The position numbers and the translations under genes were made by a program. The notes under the pieces are model-generated. The model saw only the letters and a list, made by a program, of their open reading frames with translations. It was not told the DNA's origin and searched no databases. This document shows, one piece after another, positions 16,238-23,110 of a stretch of DNA of 64,000 nt. Positions within the stretch are counted from its first letter, which is position 1. Every line of letters starts with the position of its first letter. Source of the DNA: Fidelibacterota bacterium (GTDB lineage: Bacteria > Fidelibacterota > Marinisomatia > SCGC-AAA003-L08 > TS1B11); the NCBI GenBank assembly GCA_004124875.1, contig SCKJ01000009.1, positions 1 to 64,000 on the forward strand, written 5' to 3'.

Positions 16238-16980
16238 GGTTTATCTCCCTCTCTAACGGTCTCAAGGCCCAGATCAAGAAATTCCTCAAATAGGGCATGA
16301 ATTTTAGACTTCGATATCTTTCTTTTTACATTAAACTTGGAATTAATATCAAGATCGAGCTGGCATTTATAGATTGTCAAATGCGTATTTTTAGCCACAC
16401 CGCTAGCGGCCGCTTCGATTTCAAATGAAATATTCTCTATTAGCGACCATTTATTAAATCTGTTGATAACGAGGTCTGTTCCATAGGACTTACTGTCCCG
16501 GGGTCTGTTGATTTGAAAATTAAAATCTTTGACTTTTTGGAGGTCCAATTGCAGGTCAGATATGTAGTTTCCAAGCACTTTATGTCCTTCCTCGAAACTT
16601 TCCACATATTGCGTCAAGCGGGCACCATGTGCTATTCGTGTGATACTAGGTAAGCTTTTAAGTTTAGACCATTTCTTCACTATGCTACCCATCAGTTTTG
16701 ATCCGTCAGCGTAAATCCCCCACTCTCTTGGCTGGTTGTCTTTTCCTACCTCCTTACTATTTGCGATAAAATCAATTTTGTTACCTTTTCGAGAAATCCC
16801 AAATAGCAAGTTCTCATATTCTCCAACAACATTATACTCTAACTGCTGTGGCTTATTCGAAATATCTGTAGGATTTGCCCCAGTTATCTGGGTCCACCAT
16901 TCCTCGAGTGGGATTATATCGAGATCTGCTGTAAATGCACTAAAACGCACAGACCGCAAATCCCAAATTGAATCAGCCAT
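16234..16980 (-). CDS. Cargo cassette gene A, TIGR04255-like
   Basis: 248 residues, first gene of the cassette. Patterns such as RSVRFSAFTADLDIIPLEEWW, ITRIAHGARLTQYVESFEEGHKVLGNYI, DFNFQINRPRDS, LVINRFNKWS and YKCQLDLDINSKF follow the plan of the sporadically distributed TIGR04255 family (strand, GA-x-L helix, F-x-x-x-x-N-R, lDiN near the end). That family has no known function. The gene is AT-rich with a weak Shine-Dalgarno. It is probably cotranscribed with genes B and C and ended by the hairpin in repeat copy A. Confidence 0.65.
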   Translation of the reverse strand: MADSIWDLRSVRFSAFTADLDIIPLEEWWTQITGANPTDISNKPQQLEYNVVGEYENLLFGISRKGNKIDFIANSKEVGKDNQPREWGIYADGSKLMGSIVKKWSKLKSLPSITRIAHGARLTQYVESFEEGHKVLGNYISDLQLDLQKVKDFNFQINRPRDSKSYGTDLVINRFNKWSLIENISFEIEAAASGVAKNTHLTIYKCQLDLDINSKFNVKRKISKSKIHALFEEFLDLGLETVREGDKP

Positions 16981-17162
16981 ATTCTAATCTTCGCCTTACT
17001 TCTATGGTTCGCGATCCGCAAAAGTTATTTTCTATCCCCGCAATCTCGTCCATGGAAATTCCAATCCAATTGTTGCGAGTTCTACTAATGTGTTGTACTG
17101 GGCACGACGCAATTGGTTTCCCCCAATATTAACGGCGGTTCTAGTAGACATTCAACTACTCC

Positions 17163-17279
17163 CTACCGCCCCCTCACCATCTTCCATAGGGTTACGGTGC
17201 CAATCGCGAGGGTAATGGCTGCCCCACCGACGCGCAGCACTATCAGGATGCCTTCGGCGTCGAGGAAAGAGGGGGTAAA
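17163..17279 (-). pseudogene. Start-less relic of the holin-like gene
   Basis: 39 codons (FTPSFLDAEGILIVLRVGG, then AAITLAIGTVTLWKMVRGR and a stop) match the C-terminal two thirds of the gene at 17737-17904 (FAEGVLLGLRIGGAAITLAIG...). The frame meets a stop and a terminator hairpin immediately upstream and has no start codon. It is a truncated duplicate left when cargo sequence entered between the copies. Confidence 0.7.
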
Positions 17280-17280
17280 T

Positions 17281-17304
17281 AAAACCCCTCAGGAGAGGGG
17301 TTTT
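17281..17304. terminator. Bidirectional intrinsic terminator
   Basis: Perfect 10-bp stem AAAACCCCTC / GAGGGGTTTT with a 4-nt loop AGGA; T4 on either strand. It lies downstream (minus strand) of the DUF2283 gene and insulates it from the cassette at 15079-16980. Confidence 0.85.
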
Positions 17305-17345
17305 GGATGCTAACAATGTTAGAGGGTGAATATTTCTATCGGTTG

Positions 17346-17630
17346 TTACCTGGGTACGCTATGGTGTCTTGCCATCGAGGGCAGGAGATGAACAGGGATA
17401 TGAGAGAGTTCCATCTCTGATGGATCATTGGGCAAATCAATATGGTTTGATATCCCGATGAATTCCATTCCAAGAACTTCTCCGGAGGTACCAATATCGG
17501 CAGTTATCCAATCTGAAAAGTCCTGGTTGTGACTGAATGTCCCATCCTGGTATTTGATGTAAAATGAATCCACTAACGGGTCATAACTGTACTCTATGTT
17601 ATCAGCTGTCCAACTGATCAAGGGGCTCAT
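17346..17630 (-). CDS. DUF2283-like small protein
   Basis: 94 residues. ISYDPLVDSFYIK-type opening (here YSYDPLVDSFYIKYQDGTF) followed by an acidic strand and SGEVLGMEFIGIS fits DUF2283, a family of small proteins often paired with DUF4258-type or other toxins and suspected to be antitoxins. No partner toxin is seen next to it. Shine-Dalgarno AAGGA 8 nt upstream of the ATG. AT-rich relative to phage genes; flanked downstream by a bidirectional terminator, so it is its own transcription unit within the cargo. Confidence 0.6.
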   Translation of the reverse strand: MSPLISWTADNIEYSYDPLVDSFYIKYQDGTFSHNQDFSDWITADIGTSGEVLGMEFIGISNHIDLPNDPSEMELSHIPVHLLPSMARHHSVPR

Positions 17631-17736
17631 CTCAATTTCCTTTTTCGTATACTGATACGGTTACCACAATTTCCGTGCCATTCTCAATAGTAGTATCGTC
17701 AGAGTTCTATTGAAAAGAATTATTATCCGCCCCCTC

Positions 17737-17904
17737 TTAAGCCCCCTTCCGCCTCCTTAACATTTGAATGACTGTGACGATACCAATGGCCAGGGTAATG
17801 GCTGCGCCTCCGATCCGCAGACCGAGCAGCACGCCCTCAGCAAAAGTGAGGGCTGTGCCGGCAACGGTGACCACCATGGCCAGCGCCGGCCGGGTCTGGA
17901 TCAT
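17737..17904 (-). CDS. Small two-helix membrane protein, holin-like
   Basis: 55 residues from ATG 17904 (MIQTRPALAMVVTVAG); a longer start at 17973 would add a Pro/Trp-rich leader that does not look coding. Two hydrophobic helices (ALAMVVTVAGTALTF and IGGAAITLAIGIVTVIQML) and a basic tail RRRKGA give the shape of small phage holins, though its place between head genes and cargo is not a classical lysis locus. A truncated second copy lies at 17163-17279. Confidence 0.6.
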   Translation of the reverse strand: MIQTRPALAMVVTVAGTALTFAEGVLLGLRIGGAAITLAIGIVTVIQMLRRRKGA

Positions 17905-17977
17905 CCCAGCCGCCTGACAGGGTTCCAAGCGCCCCCATGACATAAAAGGCGGGGACCGGAGGCCTTGCAGCACATCC

Positions 17978-18367
17978 TTAGGTCACCTGAAAGACGAGCG
18001 AAAGGGAAGCGGTGACGGCCGTGCCATTCTCACCGCCGATGGCGATTTGAATCATCTCACCGGAGGCAAAGCTGTTGTTGGCACTGGGGGTGACGCTGTC
18101 AATGTCACCGGCCGCCGAACCGACCTGCGTGATGGTGATCGTCCCACCGGTCATTGCCGACCCGGCGTGGTTCTTCAGCGCCACGGTCTCATCGGCAATG
18201 GAGAGGGCTGCGTCTATAACGCTGTAGGCAGCTACCAACTTGCAGCCCCACGGCACAACGGCGTAGGCTGTGGCGGAGGTGCCCAGGGTGATCGGCAGCG
18301 TGATTATTTTCTGGTCCAGTTGGGCCGCGCTTGAGGCCACCTGGGTTCCATCAATTGAAATTGCCAT
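17978..18367 (-). CDS. Beta-rich phage head protein, possibly decoration protein
   Basis: 129 residues, almost entirely beta-strand-like, rich in Ala, Thr, Ser and Gly, beginning MAISIDGTQVASSAAQLDQKI. It follows the major capsid and one small gene, the usual place for head decoration or vertex proteins. No specific family recognised. The gene starts 4 bp after the preceding stop. Confidence 0.55.
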   Translation of the reverse strand: MAISIDGTQVASSAAQLDQKIITLPITLGTSATAYAVVPWGCKLVAAYSVIDAALSIADETVALKNHAGSAMTGGTITITQVGSAAGDIDSVTPSANNSFASGEMIQIAIGGENGTAVTASLSLVFQVT

Positions 18368-18371
18368 GGCG

Positions 18372-18572
18372 CTATCCTTTCTTTACCGGCTGTTTTTTGG
18401 CTGCCGGTTTATCGGCCGGCACCGGCACAGGCGACGGCTCCGGGGTCGATGCATGGCCTAATTGCTTGCAGCCGGCCTGCTTGTAAGCCTCAATCTGCTC
18501 ACGCGAAATGCTGGTCAGTTTGTTAAAAATCGAGCCGTCAGGCCGCTCAAACCGTAGATAAGTTGTTTCCAT
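18372..18572 (-). CDS. Small phage head protein with Pro/Lys-rich tail
   Basis: 66 residues from ATG 18572 (METTYLRFERPDGS), chosen because GGAGG stands 5 nt upstream. Folded N-terminal part with SREQIEAYKQAGC, then a disordered Pro/Ala/Lys tail (PVPADKPAAKKQPVKKG). It lies 200 bp after the capsid gene. Function unknown; a minor head component is likely. Confidence 0.6.
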   Translation of the reverse strand: METTYLRFERPDGSIFNKLTSISREQIEAYKQAGCKQLGHASTPEPSPVPVPADKPAAKKQPVKKG

Positions 18573-18775
18573 AGGTTCCTCCAAAGGTGCGGGGAGTCAG
18601 GGGGCAGCAGGTGCCACCCCCAATTCCCTCAGGTTCATTGTGCAGTTGATGCTCGCAGCATCTTGGTCTGCCTGGGTCGCAGTGGCGACTTCATCTTAAC
18701 AGTTCATGCGTTTGAACATGATGGTCTGCCTGGCTTAACCGACTGGTCGGTCTGCCTGGCTATGGTGACGGGTCA

Positions 18776-19645
18776 CTATGGGTTGTTGAAGTTGGCGATC
18801 TGTCCCGCTGCATCCGCGGCGGTCTGGGTCAGGACCGCGCCAAACAGCACGTCGGCGACCACCTTGGTGCCCAGATCATCGATGGAGTAGTCGGACTGGA
18901 CGCGCAGCAGTTCGCTGGCGTACAGCACCGCATCGCTGGTGAACAGCGAGGCTGTCTCCTCGCCCGTTGATCCGGTGCTCCCCCAGTCGATAGACTGGTA
19001 TGTGGGGATGCCGTAGACTTCGCCCAGAATGCCGGTCACGTTGCCACTGGGCTTTGCGGCGCCGATCTTCTCCCAGGATACGAACTGGTCGAGGCCCAGG
19101 ATGTTGAGATAGGCGGCCGGCGAAGCGTATAGGTAGACATCGATGCTTGGTGAGGTGGGATCGACACCGATGTCCATGAGCTTCCTGATGCCGGTGCGCA
19201 GCTCCGATGCGATGGGCGCGTTATCGGTTGTCAGCGTCACATCGTTGGCCGTGGCCGACTGGATAATGGTGGCGATGTAGTTCTCCACCTTCTTGCCCAG
19301 CGCGTAGCCCATGGAACGGGCGTACATGTTGAACAGGTTGGCGCTCTCCTGCACCCGCACGACATCCTCAATGAGTTTCGCGCTGTAGAAGTGCTGGTCG
19401 ATGGCCAGGTCGATTTTGGCGTCGGTGTTGGCGCCATAAGTGACGGCCGAGCCTGCCGATTTTGAGGAGGCCGTCTCCTCATCCACACGTGGGATGTGCA
19501 GGATGTCGCCGCCGTGGGCCAGTTCGGAAGAGAGATCAGTCACCTGATTCTTCAGCCTGAAGGTCCGTTCGGCGTAATCGAGGATGGCGTCGCGCCACAG
19601 CTCGGGGATGAAATTGGCGGCCGTTGTTGCCGTTACGTTTGGCAT
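18776..19645 (-). CDS. Major capsid protein
   Basis: 289 residues, the main building block of the head. Begins MPNVTATTAANFIPELWRDAILDYAERTFRLKNQVTDLSSEL, the typical N-arm of HK97-fold coats without a cleaved delta domain; an E-loop-like region (GAKIDL-type, here DAKIDLAIDQHFYSAKLIEDVVRVQ), spine helix (YARSMGYALGKKVENYIATIIQS) and P-domain strands (YGIPTYQSIDWGS) follow. It comes directly after the scaffold gene, with GGAGC before the ATG. No protease gene is present, consistent with a scaffold-dependent, non-cleaved coat. Confidence 0.85.
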   Translation of the reverse strand: MPNVTATTAANFIPELWRDAILDYAERTFRLKNQVTDLSSELAHGGDILHIPRVDEETASSKSAGSAVTYGANTDAKIDLAIDQHFYSAKLIEDVVRVQESANLFNMYARSMGYALGKKVENYIATIIQSATANDVTLTTDNAPIASELRTGIRKLMDIGVDPTSPSIDVYLYASPAAYLNILGLDQFVSWEKIGAAKPSGNVTGILGEVYGIPTYQSIDWGSTGSTGEETASLFTSDAVLYASELLRVQSDYSIDDLGTKVVADVLFGAVLTQTAADAAGQIANFNNP

Positions 19646-19670
19646 TTAATGTGCTCCTATCGGTACAGTG

Positions 19671-20165
19671 TTATCGGTACTGGGACAGCCGGTCGTTGTG
19701 CGTGTCGCGGTGCTCCTGGCTGGTCATGGTCGACAGGGGCTTCATACGGTTGGCCTGCCCGCCTGCGCTGGGACGACGACTATCGGTACCGGGTTTAATG
19801 GGGGTTTCCTTCAAAAAATCGGCCACAAGGGTCTCGGCCTCGGGCAGCGGCTGGCTGTCGATGGTCCCGCCGAGGTAGTCAGGCACCTGCTCCTTGAGCA
19901 TGTCTCTGCGGGCAGCCTGGTAGCTGCGCCAATTGTCGGCATCGGGCAGAGCCTGGCTGAGGTCGTCCATGGCGGACTGGCGTCCCTCCACGGCGGCGGC
20001 CAGCTCCTGCTCCAGGGCCTTGATGCGGGCGTCGCGTTTGCCAAGCCGCGCTTTAAAGGCGGGGTAAGGTATGGATGCGGGCGCAGGTGATTGTGGCTGG
20101 ACGGTGTTATCGCCACCGTTGGCGGGTTGCGTTTGACCCTCAGCAGTGTTGGTTGGTTGTGTCAT
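19671..20165 (-). CDS. Capsid scaffolding protein
   Basis: 164 residues: low-complexity Gln/Pro/Asn-rich N-terminus, a charged coiled coil (ARLGKRDARIKALEQELAAAVEGRQ), and a basic C-terminus (SQEHRDTHNDRLSQYR) of the sort that binds coat protein. Located 25 bp upstream of the capsid gene with AGAGG before the ATG. Scaffolds are poorly conserved, so the call rests on architecture and position. Confidence 0.75.
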   Translation of the reverse strand: MTQPTNTAEGQTQPANGGDNTVQPQSPAPASIPYPAFKARLGKRDARIKALEQELAAAVEGRQSAMDDLSQALPDADNWRSYQAARRDMLKEQVPDYLGGTIDSQPLPEAETLVADFLKETPIKPGTDSRRPSAGGQANRMKPLSTMTSQEHRDTHNDRLSQYR

Positions 20166-20282
20166 TTTAACCTCTTGAGTGAGTTGTTGCGGGGATGCTT
20201 GTGAATGCGCTGGCGCATCATGTTTACCTCGTTTGTGAGTGGGTTTGGATGTTGGATAGTGGATATTGGATGACCGGCGCCA

Positions 20283-20486
20283 TTATTCAGGCGCCGCCAT
20301 GTCGCCGCGCTGGTAGGCGGCCTCGTAGACATCGGGTCCCAGGCGAAAGGTTGTCCGCCGGGGAAATTGCCGCGTCGCTACGCCACCGCAGCAACCGCAG
20401 GTGAGGTGGTCCGGCCTTGCGGCAATCGGTACCGTTACCTCACGCGAGGTGTCGCAGGCAGAGCAGTGGAAATCGTAACGGGGCAA
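20283..20486 (-). CDS. FmdB-type zinc-ribbon protein
   Basis: 67 residues, MPRYDFHCSACDTSREVTVPI ... CGCCGGVATRQFPRRTTF: two CxxC pairs (C8-x2-C11 and a CGCC about 20 residues later) in the layout of the FmdB/CxxC regulatory-domain family, commonly carried by phages upstream of scaffold and capsid. Start is TTG at 20486 with AAGGAG 6 nt before it. Role unknown; small zinc protein, first gene downstream of repeat copy B. Confidence 0.8.
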   Translation of the reverse strand: MPRYDFHCSACDTSREVTVPIAARPDHLTCGCCGGVATRQFPRRTTFRLGPDVYEAAYQRGDMAAPE

Positions 20487-20525
20487 TTGGTCTCCTTTTC
20501 GTTTACGTGCCAGGTGGCTTTTGGG

Positions 20526-20765
20526 GCGTCCACTGACGCAAAAAAGGTCCGGGGCAGAGCGGTTCTGACTCTACCACGAACCTTTTGAATGTCAAGACCC
20601 GGCGGATCAGGCCGAGGATCGCAGTGGCGATTCTACAAGTCGTAGACTATTACCGCCACCTTAACTGCCATGAAATTGGCGGGGGCAAGAATTAGGGGCA
20701 ACCACAAAGTGATCAACAGGTTAAATTTTTAGACTGGCGAGGCGTTGTTGGGAGGGGGCGCATTA
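20526..20765. repeat. Long direct repeat, copy B
   Basis: Second copy of the repeat at 14888-15072, slightly longer because of insertions (about 20640-20660 and 20700-20745). It begins with a terminator hairpin, runs through the shared GCGGATCAGGCCGAGG block and the CCACCTTAACTGCCATGAA block, and ends in a G-rich stretch before the DUF4145 gene. The stretch 20487-20819 contains no other gene that I can support. Confidence 0.75.
20541..20586 (-). terminator. Terminator hairpin in repeat copy B
   Basis: Minus strand: AAAAGGTTCGTGGTAGAG, loop, CTCTGCCCCGGACCTTTTTT. The stem is less perfect than in copy A but the outer AAAAGGT/ACCTTTT pairing and the T run are kept. It would stop transcription from the DUF4145 cargo before the scaffold/capsid genes. 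Confidence 0.6.
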
Positions 20766-20819
20766 CAGTATGCCCCTTCTCCGAGTAAAAATCTAGCAAG
20801 GGGGACGGGAATGATATTA

Positions 20820-21479
20820 TTATTTCATTTCTGGTTTGTTAGCCTCAACAAGTTTTGCATTCAATGCTGCGCGTTTTGACTTGAGAATTGCTGGCTGGAC
20901 GAAATAAAAATCAAATAGAGATTCAAGTACATCAAGATTCCATTCAGATTCACCTGGTTCAACTGGCAAAATTTCTCCTGTATTTGAACTCTTTATTGGG
21001 TGTGCTGCAAAGTTTCCTAGGTTGCGTATTGCATCAATAGACTCTGCGAGGTGACTTGGCAATTGATTGCTATCTATCACTTGCTGTATTTCATCGGCAA
21101 GGTTTCCCGGGCTAACGTTTGCATGCTCTCTTAATAGATGCTGCAAGCAGCGACGACTCAGTGCCGCACTGGCCTTGGGACTATCATCGAGCACCATACA
21201 AGCCTCATAATAGTCAGCCGATATGTCTTCTGGGATTTCCGGTCCAATTGGCTCTCGGCTCATCATTTTTGGGCGAGCTAAATAAGCAGCAGGAAAGGTT
21301 GTTATTGATCCAGGGCCATTATCCACTTGATTTCTATTCCCAGATATTATCCAAATGATGATTTTGTTGCATTCTGGACACTTGTCATGGAGCACACCCC
21401 AATCGTTCTCGGCATCATTACCAATATAATTCTTCCTACCGCCGTGAAAAAATGATGTATGACAATGAGGGCATTTCAT
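20820..21479 (-). CDS. Zinc-ribbon DUF4145 protein
   Basis: 219 residues. N-terminal zinc ribbon (MKCPHCHTSFF ... CPECNKII, two CPxC knuckles) followed by a DUF4145 domain: IPEDISADYYEACMVLDDSPKASAALSRRCLQHLL ... LAESIDAIRNLGNFAAHP ... VEPGESEWNLDVLESLFDFYFVQP. DUF4145 is to my knowledge related to HEPN domains and is often fused to or encoded with restriction or abortive-infection proteins. The R-N-L-G-N-F-A-A-H segment is the best candidate for an active or binding site. AT-rich cargo gene in the phage module, 60 bp downstream of a related membrane protein. Confidence 0.85.
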   Translation of the reverse strand: MKCPHCHTSFFHGGRKNYIGNDAENDWGVLHDKCPECNKIIIWIISGNRNQVDNGPGSITTFPAAYLARPKMMSREPIGPEIPEDISADYYEACMVLDDSPKASAALSRRCLQHLLREHANVSPGNLADEIQQVIDSNQLPSHLAESIDAIRNLGNFAAHPIKSSNTGEILPVEPGESEWNLDVLESLFDFYFVQPAILKSKRAALNAKLVEANKPEMK

Positions 21480-21538
21480 ATATAATTCCTGTTAATAATA
21501 ACACATCCGGTAGTATGGGCGGGAATCTTTTATTTATT

Positions 21539-22105
21539 TTAGATCTTAGCATCCAAAGCTTTAAGAAGGCGAGGGCCAATTTCAATTGCCCAGATTGTAG
21601 ATCTGGCGTCATTACTTTCTGCGTGAACCGCATTATTAAGGATTACTATCAGATCAAGTAATACCGAAGACTCTTGGTGACCAATAATTTCTGTATTTTT
21701 AAGTATTTGGATCAACCTGCCAACACCTTGCCTCTCCGTTCCGATACCATGCGATTTTGCAATTTTCTTTATTCGAGATTCAATTTCAATGCGAAGCCCG
21801 GCAAGTGCAAAAGCTGGATCACTGGTGGAAACTTGTTGAAACGAGTATTCGTGTAGTTCATCATCTGGTATAGGATCCGATACTAATCCAATCTCCTCCG
21901 CCCGTTCTGTGATCCTTTCAATATCTCTGAATTGGACTTTGAAACCACCGGGCAATTCTAAGGATTTAAGAAGAGGAGCAATCCAGGGCAATATTGAAAT
22001 AATTATCAAAACCAGCGAGGTAGCATCAATTGTAATTGTCGCAGACAAAGTATTCGCTACTGCCAGTGACAACGTGAGGATCGAAATTAGGATTCTTGTC
22101 AGCAT
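21539..22105 (-). CDS. Membrane-anchored DUF4145/HEPN-like protein
   Basis: 188 residues. Two hydrophobic helices at the N-terminus (residues about 3-22 and 28-48), a short linker (LELPGGFKVQFRDIERITERAEEIG), then a helical domain with LRIEIESRIKKIAKSHG and DLIVILNNAVHAE, the N-x-x-x-H pattern seen in DUF4145/HEPN-like domains. It is the upstream partner of the soluble zinc-ribbon DUF4145 gene and shares its AT-rich composition. A membrane sensor/effector pair for phage defence is a reasonable inference, not shown. Confidence 0.7.
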   Translation of the reverse strand: MLTRILISILTLSLAVANTLSATITIDATSLVLIIISILPWIAPLLKSLELPGGFKVQFRDIERITERAEEIGLVSDPIPDDELHEYSFQQVSTSDPAFALAGLRIEIESRIKKIAKSHGIGTERQGVGRLIQILKNTEIIGHQESSVLLDLIVILNNAVHAESNDARSTIWAIEIGPRLLKALDAKI

Positions 22106-22515
22106 ATCTATCCACGGGAAAAGTTCTTTTTCGCCATTAATGGCGGTCCAACATAAGGGTGACCAAAATTACTAGACCTGTGCCAATTATCAAAGCCTCC
22201 ACTCCCCCTTCCCCTACTCCCCCAACCTCTTTTATGTACCGCCACCGCCGTTAAGCAGCAGCCCCATATTTTCCCCGACACAATGGCCGGGACAGGCCGG
22301 CTGGGTGATCTGACAGGCAAGACACTCACCCCGAGACTGCGTCTCTCCCCTCTCTCTAGAAAGAGGGGCTGCTTCGGTGTCGCTTTGCGACCTGTGCAAC
22401 TACAGATGCCGGAACAATCATGACTATAAGTAGTAACAATATTGCTTGGATATACATATCTAGATATGTGTATTAGTATGGTTAACTTGAAATCAGCAGA
22501 AATTGAATGGGATTA
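22106..22515. other. Intergenic stretch with hairpins between cargo and antitoxin
   Basis: No convincing gene. A CCCCTCT...AGAGGGG hairpin at about 22349-22370 and a GTCGC/GCGAC hairpin just after it are visible. A minus-strand frame at about 22236-22335 reads CLACQITQPACPGHCVGEN, a four-Cys cluster without a clear start. The 12-codon frame ATG 22480 (MVNLKSAEIEWD, stop overlapping the antitoxin ATG) may be the stump of a BrnT-type toxin gene. Confidence 0.4.
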
Positions 22516-22758
22516 ATGAAGAACAAAATAAAATACGCTAAAGGACCTTTCGGGAAGCAACGCGTTGTGGAAGATTTTCTGCCGGCACCTGAAAATTTGA
22601 TCTTCAAAGAAGCTACAACCAAGGTCACTCTTAACCTGAGCGACCACAGTCTTGAATTCTTCAAGGATGCGGCAAAAAGGAATAATGCAAGTTATCAGAG
22701 AATGATCCGCAATCTCCTGGACATTTATGTCCAAAGGCAAATGGCGAATCGTCCCTAG
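22516..22758 (+). CDS. CopG/BrnA-like antitoxin (orphan)
   Basis: 80 residues from the ATG at 22516 that overlaps an upstream TAA (TAATG). Layout: MKNKIKYAKGPFGKQRVVEDFLPAPENLIFKEATT, then KVTLNLSDHSLEFFKDAAKRNNASYQRMIRNLLDIYVQR, a ribbon-helix-helix of the CopG/BrnA kind that binds operator DNA and neutralises a BrnT-like RNase. The expected toxin is missing: only a 12-codon frame ending in the BrnT-like IEWD precedes it. It is on the plus strand, opposite to all phage genes, and AT-rich, so it is an insertion. Its 3' end overlaps a phage frame. Confidence 0.75.
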   Translation: MKNKIKYAKGPFGKQRVVEDFLPAPENLIFKEATTKVTLNLSDHSLEFFKDAAKRNNASYQRMIRNLLDIYVQRQMANRP

Positions 22759-22975
22759 AACAGCTGTCGCCCGCCCCCCACATTTCTGTGAAGTCGCCGC
22801 TACCACCCGCCTGGTCCCGTAGCGGCTCGATCAATTCGGCGGCCCGAGTGACGGCCGCCTCCCGTCTCCCCTCACTTTTGGCAAGCCTGTGTGATGCCGA
22901 TGTGCGACTCGCCTCTGCGGCCCAATAGGCCTCGTCATACAGCTGCTCCAGGATATCGCGGAGGGTCAGGTCCAT
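22661..22975 (-). CDS. Phage head gene, 3' end overwritten
   Basis: 104-residue frame downstream of the portal gene. Residues 1-72 (MDLTLRDILEQLYDEAYWAAEASRT ... ELIEPLRDQAGGSGDFTEMWG) look coding: helical, with GC and codon use like the neighbours. After that the frame runs into the opposite-strand antitoxin gene and becomes Cys/Ser/His-rich without family character. The natural C-terminus was probably lost when the antitoxin block inserted. Function of the original gene unknown. Confidence 0.45.
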   Translation of the reverse strand: MDLTLRDILEQLYDEAYWAAEASRTSASHRLAKSEGRREAAVTRAAELIEPLRDQAGGSGDFTEMWGAGDSCSRDDSPFAFGHKCPGDCGSFSDNLHYSFLPHP

Positions 22976-23044
22976 AGGGGAAGGATCAGTGAGCAGTTAT
23001 CAGTTGTCGGGGGCCACTTCTCAGTGAACGGTTTTCAGTGGGGG

Positions 23045-23110
23045 AGGCTCATACTTCGACAGGCTCATCCTTCGAGAGCCTCAGGATGACCTTGGGCTTT
23101 CAGGATGACT
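23045..23110. repeat. Dispersed 'TTCGACAGGCTCA / GTCATCCTGA' repeat
   Basis: Intergenic sequence with ACTTCGACAGGCTCATCC, TTCGAGAGCCTCAGGATGAC and a second AGGATGAC. The pattern is that of short dispersed repeats found between genes in many genomes. Its end overlaps the last codons of the portal gene. Related wording (CTTCGACAATGCC) occurs in the tandem repeat at 53.6-53.8 kb. Confidence 0.5.

Noticed and set aside
16983-17140. 51-codon minus-strand frame (SCPVQHISRTRNNWIGISMDEIAG...) before cassette gene A
   Set aside because: Protein-like in places but without start codon and overlapping the start of gene A; could be the tail of a lost gene but I cannot support it.
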